Notes: generated from the sequence alone by a model not told the origin. Positions 11,028 to 22,999 are shown, numbered from the stretch's first letter. The stretch is DNA of 64,000 nucleotides from Beaufortia kweichowensis (GCA_019155185.1 CM032814.1:1724647-1788646); one strand, 5' to 3'. Numbers and translations: made by a program.

Positions 11028-14000
11028 ATGGGAAACTGTCAGGTATGTGTCTATGATTGCGCTGTTAAAGACATTAGTACATCAGCTTCAGCACATCATC
11101 CGCTGAGTTTCTTATAGGACTGTCGCAGCGATATACAAATCCAGCGCGTGTTTAAATAAGAAATGAAATAAATATTTATCATTGAACGTATTAAGATAGT
11201 TACGACGTCTGAAGATCTGAATTTTGTACAGTAGCTAATTGCGTCTTTACGTTTCAGATTTATACGCACAATGATCGCGTGATGTATAATTCAATCATTT
11301 CTGTTTGCACAGCCTACAGTATGTATTAAACTGATTTAGATTATGCATGTTGTTGATCAGGTAAAGGAAAAGATTGAGTCAGATTCCCGTTATGTGAGTC
11401 TATAGCAAATGCTTTGGGAGGAGACAGATTCAGTTTCATTCACAGCAGTGCAGGGGCCACTATCTGGGGTTACTGGGAGTTTACACAGAGCATTCCTCAG
11501 CCAAGCTTTTGTTTATTAATGGGGAGACTGTGGCATGTATGACACCAAATTTCTTTTCCACAAGTTTTCTTTTTAAATACACTCTATAATCCGTAATATG
11601 TGTTATCTATAATATATAAAATATAATGAGTTGATAAATCTAGTCACTAATCAGCCAGTGTCTGGGTAGTAAGGTTTGCAACTATTGTAACAGTAATTAA
11701 ATAAAAAGTAACACTTTGCAGGTCGATTTGTTTTAGTGAACAGGATTTCATTAGTTTCAGATACTTACGCTTTAACACATTTTGTTACATTTTACCTTAC
11801 AATCAATGTATGCTTTTATCCAAATTGCATTCAATCAATACTTGTCTTTTACACTGTGTGTTCCCTGTGATCAAACCCCCTGTGTTGCTATTGCAATGCT
11901 CTACCAATTGAGCTACAGGAACATAATATATAGTTAAAATATACTGTATTTATAAATAAATAAATATTATTGCATCCAAACGTGATATACAGATTTGTGG
12001 AAGTATGTGTGCTATGAAAGAAAACACCAAACATATAAAGCCTCTAACTATAACAATCTCTCAGTCTCCTATCAATGTTATAGTAAGATCAAAAAATAAC
12101 ACAGGACGATTTCATTTCAGTGGCCTGAGCTTAGATATTGTATTTATATCATTATCATTTATATCACAGTAAACAAGATCAAGTAAATATCAAAAGTGAT
12201 TTATTTTTGTTTATTTGACAGCCAACAGTATATCCTTATGAGTACTTTGATGTTGTTGCTGACATAAAGGCCATTCGTAAAGCCTGCAAAGGTTTAGGTG
12301 AGTTGTCCATTCTTATATTTTTATGTCCATTCTTTTATTTTCGTCTATTTGTATTATTCCATATGTGTATGAAAATAATCTCACACACAAGTACAATTTT
12401 ACAAACAGTGACCCCCAGCATCTGCTATTCAAATGTATTATTGCTTTTTCTTTCAAAAAATAAATGTAATACATTTTTATTTCAAGGAACTGATGAACAA
12501 GCCATCATAAACATCCTGGCCAATCGCTCTGCAGCACAGAGAATGGATATCAAACAGGCTTACTTTGACAAATATGACGATGTGAGCGGTCTCTTTAATG
12601 TCATAAAAGAATAATTTAAACAAGACAATAATTTTGTTGTTAATAATTGTAACAAAACTATACAAAAAGAGTGACGAGCAAGTGATCACAGATGTGATGT
12701 GTTGTTCTACAGGAGCTGGTGGAGGTTTTGAAGAGTGAACTGTCCGGAAGCTTTGAGAATGCCATTATTGCCATGTTGGACCCTCCTCATGTGTTTGCTG
12801 TTAAGGAGCTCAGGAAGGCCATGAAGGGCGCGGGCACGGATGAGGATGTCCTGGTGGAGATTCTGTGCACTGCTACTAATGCTGTATGTACTTCTGTTTT
12901 CAACTGAAATTTCCTGTTTGTCACATTAATTTAACATGAGTCATTTACAGTTTTTTGTTTTCTTTTTTAACAGGAGATCGCCACTTACAAAGAAACTTAC
13001 ATCCAAGGTACGACTTACTCGACCACTCTATTACCAATCTACTATCACAGTTATAATCTAAAGGTGTCATTTTACTGAAACACATTAATATTCTTCCACG
13101 TTAGCTTTTAGTGCAATTTGCTTGTATATCATTTTATACAAGTATTATAATGTAATAGAAATTCTTTGAAATGTTGACAGTTCTTCGAAATATCAGCGGT
13201 AACCCATTTTTTTTTAAATATTATACAATAAAACAAGATGTAAATATACCCCGTATTCACAGTTAAATAGTAGCAATGGTCTGTGTATTCTTTATTTCAT
13301 ATCTAAGGACCAAAATATATTAATAGTCTAATATAGATATTTGTCTATAATACAAATATTTGATATCTAATAGACCTGGGGTAGGTTATTAATACAAAAG
13401 CAACCACACAGTAACACCCTAGCTAGCATATATGTTCTTGTCTACAGTGCATGACAGAGACTTGGAGGCAGACATTGAAGGAGACACCAGTGGGGATGTG
13501 AGGAGGTTGCTAACTTTGCTTCTTGAGGTAAATACCTCTTTAGTCTTCCTCAAAATGGCTGCTTACAACTCCCGAAATGACTACACTGCATTCCCGAGTA
13601 AAATAAAGCTCTCAGTGTCGGCCTGTGTTTATTGCTCCTCCCTCTTCCTCTTGGCCTGAGAGCTCTGGTGCTTGGCAGAGGTTCAGATCTGCTTTCATTA
13701 GATAAGTAGAGACTGGGTTCTGTGACATCACTCTGATTGAATTTCACTCTCCTCGGTCTGTCAATACTTTCTCTCTTGTAGGGTAACAGAGATGAGAGCT
13801 ATGATGTGGACGAAACGCTGGCTGAGCAAGATGCCGTCTCACTGTTTGAAGTAGGGGACATAGATCTTATATGATCACATATGTAGATATACAAACACTA
13901 TGAACGTTTTAAAGTACAACATATACATATAAACTACAATATATATATATATATATTGATAATTGATACGGTTAACTACAAAAGATTTTCCATGTTTACA

Positions 14001-15335
14001 GTCGGGACTCTGGACTATCATTATGGTCTCTATCATTAAAGTTTTAAAAAATCTTTTTTTGTGTGGACCAAAATTTTATTTAAGCTAAATCTGCAGATTA
14101 AAATGTTTTTATTTATTGCAAAATAGGAGTTCCCCTATGGGACCATGCTTGCATATTTACATTACTCGCAACCGAAACCAGGAAAAGCAGATTCTGAAAA
14201 ACTGAATTCACTTACATTTCTAGGCTTCTCTCAGTATATTAATAAATGTTTTATACCTAAAGGCTGGAGAAGGTTGCTTTGGCACAGATGAGTCAACTTT
14301 TAGCTACATTCTGGCCACCAGGAACTACTTGCAACTGCAGGTCACATTCAAAGCCTATGAAGCTGTGAGTTTATTTTCTTTGATATGATTGTATCGGTTT
14401 AGGTCTAACACAGGATCACTTTTTTATTGAGTTTTACCTTATTCTCCTTCAGATTTCTGGAACAGAGATTCTAGATGTTATCGATAAGGAAACTTCTGGA
14501 ACTCTTAAGGATTGCTATACCACCCTTGGTTTGTATTAAAACATAGTGTCATAATGGTAAAATACTGCATCCTATCCCAGTTTAATGCTTAGAGACCGTT
14601 ACAGTCCACATGAAATGGCTAAAACATCCCGTCTTACCCACAGTGAGGTGTGCAAAAAATCCCCAGCTGTTTTTTGCTCGGAGACTGAATGCCGGGATGA
14701 AAGGAGCCGGCACTGATGAAGACACTCTGATCCGTATCATTGTGTGTCGCTCAGAGGTATGAAACCAGTTCACAATCTGTATGGTATAAATGTTCTGTTT
14801 AGCAATAACAATACACTTTAAAACAAGTGTCAGATTATGAAAAGTGGAATACTAGTGTACTGTTTCTCTGCATTATACACTGTATTATCCATTATTATTT
14901 TTAATATTATCTTAAACAGTATGTAGTAAATTGTTATTATTATCTCTATTTTTATCTATGTTTACCTTTTGGATAGCAATAAAATTGTAAGTTATGTAGG
15001 AGATATTAAATATCATAGATAACATTTTGTAATGTAACTCCATGCACATATTGACAGTTTGAGTCTTTTGGATATTTTATGAATATAAAAAGATTGCATA
15101 TTGTGCAATATACATACTGAGTAGCATAGTAGTATTATATTTTAGCCTAGTTTAGAAATTGAGGAAATCAGACCATCTTGAATTATCATTATTGGACACT
15201 GTTTTGTTTATCTAGATTGATCTGGAGACCATTAAGGACATGTACCTGGAGAAATATGATGTGTCTCTAAAAGACGCCATTTCCTCTGAATGCAGTGGAG
15301 ATTTCAAGCGCCTCCTTCTGGCCATCCTGCACTAG
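11028..15335 (+). CDS. anxa13l: Annexin A13-like protein, complete, 11 coding exons
   Basis: Exons: 11028-11042, 12222-12297, 12487-12581, 12713-12883, 12974-13007, 13448-13527, 13782-13850, 14263-14364, 14453-14528, 14644-14756, 15216-15335. All introns are GT/AG and the phases agree. They sum to 951 bases, 316 aa, the usual length of annexin A13. Four annexin repeats are present, with type II calcium loops: GLGTDE at 29-34, GAGTDE at 101-106, a variant GEGCFGTDE at 182-189 and GAGTDE at 260-265. Annexins bind acidic phospholipid membranes in a calcium-dependent way. The N-terminus MGNCQ fits N-myristoylation at Gly2, known for annexin A13, and adds Cys4 as a possible palmitoylation site. 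Coding exon 1 is only 15 bases. The assignment to A13, rather than another annexin, rests on the MGN start and the length. Choosing the 'like' paralogue over anxa13 is from memory. Confidence 0.88.
11801..11922 (-). repeat. tRNA-derived SINE in annexin intron 1
   Basis: Read on the minus strand, the element starts with a tRNA-like head (TGTAGCTCAATTGGTAGAGC, with an A-box-like core). It ends with a decayed tail resembling the GGATAAAAGC motif, here a TTTTATCCAAAT block on the + strand. It is too diverged and too long to be a tRNA gene. Confidence 0.55.
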
Positions 15336-16369
15336 AGACGCACAATCAGACCAGTGTGCTCACTGTGGACCAATGAGGCTTTCACTATAGTCATAAACAA
15401 GGCAAACTAACATGATTCTGTCTGAAACATGTCTTTACATAAGGCTTAGATTTATTAAGAGCTTGTAGGGACAAAATCCTCAAATCCAGTGTGTCTAAGA
15501 TTTATGTTTTTATTACACTGTGCAACTATGTATGTCACATGAGCAGCTGTTTTTATGAACAGGAATGTCTGTCCCCAGTAGATCATTTTTTTATTTTTCT
15601 TGTTAAAGAGGCAAACTGGACCAGATGATTTAGTTAAATGTAGTCTTGAGGATCTAGATGACAAGGTATGTGATAACAGCTTGATATTAAATGGGATAAG
15701 AATGATGAATGAGGCCAGCATTTTGTTTCTGTCCAGAGGCCTCCATGAAATGTTTCCTGACAGTATTTTTCCACAGATTTTACCTCACAGTTTTACTGAC
15801 TGTACCAAAAAGTAGGTTCAGTGCAGGATAATGTGAATATTGCATTCTAAGGATGATTTTGTAAAGCATGTGAAGAAAGACTGTAATGTAACAATATACA
15901 ATCAAGACATCTACAGTATATGTGGTAAAACACTGCAGTATTTTAATGTGACTGTTCATCCACCTGGTCAGTAATATTTTAACTAACATAATGATATTTA
16001 TATTATTTACATAATATATTTTAGAATAACATACAGTATATTTTATTATATCTTTAACAAAAATGATCTATAGACAGAGCATTTAAGTTGCTGTTGTTCT
16101 CTTTCAACTCTTCACTGTTCTCTTAATGTACTTTATTAAAAAGTTTTTATCTATTAATATAATTTGAAATCTTTAATCAAAATTTACTGATTATAGACTT
16201 ATAACCCATAGACTTACAGAATACAGGCACCCGTTTTATCTGGAATTAATGTATCTGAATTATTCAAGGCAAGACTGTCATTTGAGATAAGACTACTACA
16301 GTATTTGAACAAACAGATAGATAGAACCTGGACCAGGATTGTATTGTGGAAAATATTTACCTGAATAAA
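15336..16369 (+). other. Probable annexin 3' UTR
   Basis: Non-coding sequence after the annexin stop. AATAAA at 16364-16369 (in AATAAAATAAAG) is the clearest poly(A) signal before repeat-derived DNA begins near 16.62 kb. The extent is inferred. Confidence 0.4.
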
Positions 16370-16619
16370 ATAAAGTACAAAGTTCCATTGAGTATCTTGC
16401 AATGGACTGATAATGTTATTGACTCTAATTAATGTATAATGTGTCTACATCCTTACACAAAGTAGCAATGTAGGGAATAGAATAGACGGGCTACAATGTG
16501 TCTACATAATAATTTAAACTTTTACTCTGTATTTGCAATTGGATAGTTGTTAAAGTTTCTTTGTGTCATTGTTGAGTTGTATATGATTGTCTAGACTGCC
16601 TAGCCAGACACTGTTATCA

Positions 16620-16830
16620 AATGTTATTACACAGTGCTTTGGAATACTTGATTCTGATTGGCTAGTCGCGACATTCCAAGGTATGTTATGTAAGGGATGG
16701 TGTACAGCCAGCCGGTTGTTATCGTAGAACAAACACATTCAGAGTAATACAAGACCCCTCTGTTCACATCGGGCCCTAATCACCCTTTATTCTGGTTATT
16801 ATCCCTTTCTTGTTGTATTTTTCTGCACAT
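16620..16830. repeat. Interspersed repeat with the GTACAGCCAGCCGGTTGTTAT block
   Basis: Contains TTCTGATTGGCTAGTCGCGA and GGGATGGTGTACAGCCAGCC followed by GGTTGTTATCG. Related blocks (GGGATAATGTACA and ATAACAACCGGTTAGCTGTACA) occur as an inverted pair at 36,074-36,198, so this looks like another, less complete copy of the same family. Confidence 0.45.
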
Positions 16831-17394
16831 TTCGTATATTTTTTATCAGATAACATTTAGCTACTTTCCATTTGTATTAAATCCTAATTAAAACCACATG
16901 GATATTGGTGTGAGGTCAACTTATTGACCAACCCCATTTACAACTTTAATGTCAGGCCATTCAGTCGCCATTTAGTACCCACATTAAACCTAAAACTTGG
17001 ACTGAGAACCAGGAACCGTGGACACACAATACATCATTTCATACCCACATGGGCCAAAAATGTTGCCTGTGTCTCTGGGCTACTCGATTCTGGTCAATTG
17101 CACCACCCAGCTTTTTTAGGTAAAAGAGTGATAAAAGGGACGGCAAAGGTTTGATATGTAAAATGTTGTGAACAGAACAAATCAGTAAAAAGTATTGATG
17201 CAATTTCTAATGTTTGACCTTGCAGATGTGTGCTGGACTAAATATATTTTCATACATGTGATTATGAATTTATTTGAATCGCTAAGACTAAGCAAATCTT
17301 TTATTGTAAACCATTGTAATTAAAATGTAATCACATATACAGACATTTTATGAAAGGCAATTCCTAAACACTATTATAATACCGTGGCATGTAC

Positions 17395-17470
17395 TAATAA
17401 TAATTATAATAATTATTATTATACAATAATTTTATAATATAATAATTTTAAAATAATAATATATTATCTT
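17395..17470. repeat. AT-only low-complexity tract
   Basis: Irregular TAA/TTA runs, almost without G or C, forming a partly self-complementary stretch. Confidence 0.8.
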
Positions 17471-17561
17471 CAAATAATAGATATTATGGAATTTACTGAA
17501 CTCACAATAACAGTGTACACTATATACACTTACACCTATAAACATGGATTAAAAACATGCG

Positions 17562-17589
17562 CTCTCTCTCTTTCTCTCTCTCTCTCTCT
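17562..17589. repeat. (CT)n microsatellite
   Basis: CT dinucleotide run interrupted once by TTT. Confidence 0.9.
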
Positions 17590-17822
17590 TGATAATTATA
17601 ATATAATTAATTAAAAATGCAATCTCACTACTTTATCTAAAGCAGGCAGAGTGCTATATCTAACGAGCCGTAACAGACGAAAATAACCCTCGTTTTTAAA
17701 ATTGCACTGCAAACATCAATAACAGCTTTGACTTATTCTACATTGGCAAATGACCACGGTATAATCTCGGGCTGGCTATGCATCAACTGGGCGTAGGGTG
17801 ATTTTTTGCCTTCATATCATAT

Positions 17823-17860
17823 CGTGCATTAATGCACCTCGAGCTGTGGATTATCCTGCA
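17823..17860. repeat. Fragment of a hairpin repeat family
   Basis: The block CGTGCATTAATGCACCTCGA followed by GCTGTGGATTATCC resembles the arms of the inverted repeat at 21,634-21,750. Confidence 0.35.
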
Positions 17861-17964
17861 GCATATATGCAGCGTAAACACAAGGTGGCGCTGTGTGTAT
17901 CTGGCGCTCTGCTTGCCACGATCTCTAAAGAACAAAGAAACAACAGCGTACGGGTCAGTAAGAA

Positions 17965-17974
17965 TATATAAAAA
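17965..17974 (+). promoter_or_regulatory. TATA box candidate for the recombinase-domain gene
   Basis: TATATAAAAA lies 69 bases upstream of the ATG at 18043, which would place transcription start near 18.0 kb with a short 5' UTR. This is the only clear core-promoter signal before that open frame. Confidence 0.45.
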
Positions 17975-18042
17975 CATTGTAGCCTTTTGATGACAACTTA
18001 TAAGATAAACGATATCCGTAAAGAAGAGCAACTTGGATATAA

Positions 18043-21000
18043 ATGAGTATAATGTTTGACCTAAAATGTGAAAGCTCGTCAGATGAGGAAGAAGGAATGG
18101 ACGGAGTGGATCCCGCTTTAACAGCGCAAATATCCAGGTGTGCAACCATCTCATCCGCAGATTTAGACGATCTGGAGAACAGCCGCAATGAGTCCAGTAC
18201 TGTCAAGCAGACAATATGGGCTGTTAACTGTTTTAAAGCCTGGCTGCGTGAGAAACAGCTCAATGTGGACTTTAAAACCGTCGACAGATCGGAGCTGACC
18301 CCAGTGCTGCGCGAGTTTTATGGATCCATTAGGACAAGCAAAGGAGAGCTGTACGGCATCAGCAGCTATGTCGGGCTCCGTGCTGGACTGAATCGCTTCT
18401 TTAATGACTCTCCTATGTACCGCGGCTGGAATTTGATGCAAGACGCTGAATTCAGACCCGCCAATAATGTTTTTAAAGGCATCGTTAAACAGATCCGACG
18501 ATCAGGCAAGGATGTGACAACACACTACCCCCCGATTTCACCCGAAGACCAGGAGATACTAAAACACTCCAGTGCACTCGACCCTAGCAACCCCAGAGGT
18601 TTATTAAATAAAGTCTGGTTTGACATCCAGTTGCATTTTGGACTCAGGGGCAAGGAGGGCAACCGACACCTGCAGCCAGACTCGTTTGTACTAAAACGCA
18701 ATGAGAACGGTTTGAAATGCTTCACGATGACATTCAGCAGTGAAAGCAAGAACCCGATCGAGCGGGAGAGGAGGAAGAAGTGCACGGCTATGTGTGAAGA
18801 GCCTGGCAATCCGCTCTGTCCAGTCGCTACTTTGGAGAAATATCTCAGTAAAATCCCGCCGGACGCAAAGGCGCTCTACCTGCAGCCCAAAAGGACGTTT
18901 GTGGCCAGAGATGAGTTCTGGTACACATCTCTACCTTTGGGAGTCAATAACCTGTCTCAAATGCTGCCCAAAATATGCAAAGAGGCCGGGACGCGATTCA
19001 CGTACACTAACCACAGTCTGAGGATCACTGCCATTCAGAAACTCTCTGATGCGAGAGCCGCCAGTGCCCAGAGGTACATTCACCTGACATAATGCAAAAC
19101 ATTCAAATTGATCCAAAAGATCGCTAAAATGCATCTGGAGACCATTACGAAAAAGCAGAGAAAGTTATGACACTAGCAAAGCAACATATTTAATATTAAA
19201 ATCCGTCTTTGTATAGTGATATTAGTTATTAAATTAGCTTTTATATTTCCCTTCTTGTTATTCTGTTTATTCTGCTGTAAAGCTGCTTTGAAACAGTGCG
19301 ACATTGTAAAGCGCTATACAAATAAACTTGAACTTGAACTTATAGCAGTGTTGAATGGTTATGCATTTAAGACGGCTTGTATTTGGTCTGAAAGCACTGA
19401 TGGTTTCACTATATAATTTTACTTGTCTGTCTGTGCAGCTATACTGCAGAAACAGGAAGTTTTGCACTTGAACGTACTGTTTGTGCGTCTGTGCGTTGCT
19501 TGGCAACACGGAACGCTTTCTTGTGCTGTTGCTACTTTGGGAACCATTTTCATCGGCTGAGCAATAATACACAAGATACAATGTTTCTTTGTTTTCTTTA
19601 AATGGTCACTCCTGTATGAAATGTATCTTTTGCTAAAAATAGTCATTTTAAAAAGTCATTTTTTGTATTAATTTCCACAATGATAATGATTCGCCTGGTA
19701 AAATAAATAATACATACAAATACATTTTTACAAAACGTTTCATTGATGCTAATGCAGTAGTAACAGAATTCAAAATCAAATTAAACTAATTATTTTGTTA
19801 TTCTTTCCATTGTCAAAGTTAACCTTATCAGTAGGTCCGGTTTATTGGAGCATTGCAAGATTTTTTGTTTCAACATGTTGGGTCAAAAGCAAACAGAGTT
19901 ATTATGATTCTGTTACACATAATAGTAACATTACTTGTATTATTATTACTATTATTATAAATAATAATAATAAAAATAAATTATTTCTTAATAGTAAAAG
20001 GACAATGTTCAGATACAGTTCATTATACATAAAATATTTAAATGCTGATTGAAGCCATAAAAGTTTGGAGGGTTCATTAATTCCATTTTAAAGTATAGTT
20101 TTTTGTCGACAATTTCATCATTTTGGATAATAACTCGAGGTTAGTTTAGCTTCCACTTATTTTTGTCATCCTCATGCCGAAGTTTGCTTTGCAAAGTGCA
20201 GAGGAAATTGACTTTGTTCTTGTAATGAACGTTAAAAGACAAAATAAATTATTGGCTCTTATATTAATAGTAAAACCACTATATATTTTAACAATGATAT
20301 CGCTTTTACAGCCTAAAGCCAAACAAAACAAAATCCCCAAGAATAAAGACTTTTTTTTTTAGAAATGGACAGATTTGACACATGAACTTTAGTTCACCTA
20401 GAAATTAAAAGCCATTAGCCACAGTACTTATCCTTGGGCTGTTTCACTGTCTATATGAGAACATAGATGGTGTTCTTGTATGTACCACGGCAGTGAATTC
20501 CACTACAAGCACTCATGCATTAAAAAAGGATGCAAAAGTATTTTGTGATTTGTGCTGTGTTTTGAAAGCATACGATGTAGTGTATTATTTAGTTAAAATC
20601 TTGACCTTGGTTGAGATAAAATCATTATACACAGCCCATACATCCAATATTAATGGCTCTTACTCGTCTTACACATTTAGTGAAAATCATTTAATCTACA
20701 AGTAAAATCATATATTAAAAGTGCAATTTTAACAAGTGTTGTTTGATATTGTTCTTCTGCAGCGGCCATGCTGAAGTGAACTCTCAATGGCAGCAGGAAT
20801 CTGCTCCATATTCAGCCAGCAGTGAGATTGACAGCTCTGTGACACAGGAGAGTCCTGTGAGCAGCCACAGCTGGTTAAAACAAGAACCAGAGAATGAAAT
20901 AATTGAGTGGGAAAATATAAACTTGGAGACCCCCACTGATGCTGAGCAGGACAACACAAGCAATGCCATCTCCAGTACGTCATTATTTATTATTATTCAC

Positions 21001-22479
21001 TAGCCTCAGTGTAAGTATATATACATATATTACAATATTTTTATATGTATAGAAAAGACATGACCAGATCTCTTTCTCAGCAGCAACGACCCCGATGGAG
21101 GGTTTACCACCTAATGTGATGCTGACCATCACTAAACTTCAGTGCCTTGTGGAGAGCAAACAGGAGAAGATTGATGCACTGGAGAAACAGATTCAGGACC
21201 TGCAAGAGGATCGTAGATTCCTCCGCACGCAGATCGAGAACCTCACCAGCGCTCGTGTGGTACAGGTCCCAGAAGGTAAACACATTTAAAGCACATCTAA
21301 GAAGTGATAACTATATCAAAACGATAGGTTTAACTTTTAGCTAAATAAATGTTATATGGGTCAGGCTTGTAACCAAAACATGTTGTTTCATACTTATTTT
21401 GATGTATCCAAATAGGCAAAGTTTTAAAAGCAAATATTTAATCTCCTATTATGTAACATTTTATTTAATTATTTATATTTTATTTAATTATTTTAAAATA
21501 AAGCTTTCAAACAGTTGTCTTAATTCATTGGCAAATCTGTGCCACTGCCAATGATTGGTCATAACTGCCAAACATAATTGCGGGTACATCTCATGTCCGT
21601 GGGATATATTTTTCTTTCGTTTTAATTATGTAAGGGATAATCGTCTCCTAGCTGTGCATTGAAGGATTGTAATGCATGATGTGGCAGTGTGGTTGCCTCT
21701 TCGTCATGCATTAAAATCCTTTAATGCACAGCTAGCCGTGGACTATCCCACTTAAACCGTGGCCATTTGCCACAAGCTGTTATTAATGATTGCCGTGCAA
21801 AATTTTTATCCGACGGGTAAGAATGATGGTTATTTTTATCAGTTACTATAGTCAGTTACAGATCTAGCACTTTGCGTGCCTTGAATCCAACACAGAGATG
21901 AAGTAGGACGATAGGATTGCATTTATTTTGGGATTATCCACGGCTATTTGTGCATTAAAGGATTTTATTGCATGACGTGGAGGTAAAGAACCACTTGATG
22001 TAAAGTGGGCATGCAAAACCTTTTTATATAAATGTCTTTTGAACTGCCTTGTAATTTCTTTCAGTTTGCATGTAGTTTAAATTTCAGTTATAATTAAATC
22101 ATTATTAAGTACAGAATCATTACCTCACTTATTAACTTACGCTAAAAAATGTTTTTGTACTATTTTCTGTTACATTATCTTATTTTATTACTATTCTTAG
22201 TTCCTACGGCGAGCACATCGGTGTTCATAGAGCCCAGATCACATAAGAGACAACAGAAAAGTATGTGTGGCCCTTGTGACAGTGGTGAGAGCTTCTCTGA
22301 TGGGTCCATCAGCAGTGATTCATCTGAAGAGTTGAACAGCAAGAAAAAAAGACACAAGAAGAAACGAAAGAGAGGTAGTATTAGTAGCCCATTTCAATGA
22401 TTATTTTTTTCCGTACTTAACATGTTAATTCCAAGCCATTTTCAATCTTTTTTGAGCAGGATGTGTAAAGTGTGAGTAG
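18043..22479 (+). CDS. Crypton-type recombinase domain (DUF3504) fused to CCDC106-like coiled coil
   Basis: Predicted exons: 18043-19073, 20763-20974, 21081-21275, 22201-22374, 22460-22479; 543 aa, all introns GT/AG and phases consistent. Exon 1 (343 residues) begins acidic, then from about residue 53 matches the DUF3504/KIAA1958-like domain derived from Crypton tyrosine recombinases. It shows a SKGELYGISSYVGLRAG block (99-115), Arg202 in FGLRGKEG and His324/Arg327 in TNHSLR. The GH box and the tyrosine nucleophile that should follow are missing, because splicing leaves the domain (or, unspliced, a stop ends it at residue 349). Exon 2 is acidic with an LKQE SUMO consensus. Exon 3 is a coiled coil (ESKQEKIDALEKQIQDLQED). 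Exon 4 is Ser/Asp-rich, then a basic KKKRHKKKRKR nuclear signal. Predicted role, by inference: a catalytically dead DNA-binding nuclear protein. Alternative: two genes, an intronless 349-aa ORF and a separate coiled-coil gene whose 5' exons I missed. Confidence 0.6.
19262..19340 (+). repeat. Retroposon 3' tail in intron 1 of the fusion gene
   Basis: The stretch from CTGTAAAGCTGCTTTGAAAC to AAGCGCTATACAAATAAACT, followed by TTGAACTTGAACT repeats, is the familiar 3' end of a dispersed fish retroposon (LINE-type tail with short terminal repeats). No coding part remains. Confidence 0.5.
21634..21750. repeat. 117-bp imperfect inverted repeat (hairpin element)
   Basis: The left arm (GGGATAATCG...CTAGCTGTGCATTGAAGG) and right arm (CCTTTAATGCACAGCTAG...GACTATCCC) are near-perfect reverse complements around a short spacer. 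It lies in an intron of the fusion gene and resembles a small non-autonomous DNA transposon. Confidence 0.6.
21931..21980. repeat. Half copy of the same hairpin family
   Basis: GGATTATCCACGGCTATTTG followed by TGCATTAAAGGATTTTATTG repeats one arm of the inverted repeat 180 bases upstream, with no partner arm. Confidence 0.5.
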
Positions 22480-22715
22480 GTACTTTCAGCCTTCAACAAG
22501 AAGAGCATAAGTGGAGTTTTCCAGGATGGTTCCTGGTTATTCGTTCCTGATGGCTGCACTGTTTCCACCACTACAGCATTATCCAGAACACCAACCTGAC
22601 CCTTATCACAGAATTATCACAGAAAAGCTAAAGAGACCTGTGGGGAGTCTGAGGAAATGTTGGTCAGCTACGCCCAGCTGTGTGCCCGTGTCCGTGTCTT
22701 TTAAAAATCTTTAGC
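22480..22715 (+). pseudogene. Decayed C-terminal domain of the CCDC106-like gene
   Basis: Immediately after the predicted TAG (22477-22479) the same frame continues as VLSAFNKKSISGVFQD. This resembles the RYKKVL.AF.K....AF core of the CCDC106-family terminal domain. Farther on, family-like pieces sit in another frame (DPYHRIITEKLKRP, within 22587-22640) and then back in the first frame (EEMLVSYAQLCARV, from 22651 on). One stop and two frame changes therefore separate recognisable pieces. The similarity is from memory and by eye. An assembly with sequencing errors could give the same picture. Confidence 0.45.
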
Positions 22716-22993
22716 CATGTACTGCTAAAAAAGCATTAATGTTGTACATGCTTAGACACTAAAGGGTGCTCTGATACCACAGCAGATGGAAAATGAGAGT
22801 AGGCGAGACTGTTGTGTGCATTTCGGGCCATTGAAGTATAGAAAGTAGTGAGTGATATGACACAAGATGTATTCATATACGCTTTACTTCTATAGACATA
22901 CATAGATGCTGCATTGATTGATAAATCGTACATCAACTGTGCCGGCATATAAAAAAATGTACAAGTGAATGGGGAGCTGCAGTTTTTTTGTAC

Positions 22994-22999
22994 AATAAA
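22994..22999 (+). other. AATAAA poly(A) signal, candidate for the fusion gene
   Basis: First canonical hexamer after the stop at 22,479, about 500 bases downstream. A second candidate lies at 23,946-23,951. Confidence 0.4.

Noticed and set aside
11880..11925. A tRNA gene on the minus strand
   Set aside because: Only a degenerate tRNA-like head is present, and it joins a SINE body and tail.
12303..12614. A separate 103-aa protein
   Set aside because: It is intron sequence read through into annexin exon 3; the exon borders and phase fit the annexin model.
18043..19092. An autonomous, active Crypton element
   Set aside because: The frame ends without the GH box and tyrosine nucleophile, no element ends were seen, and the splice phase fits a host fusion gene better.
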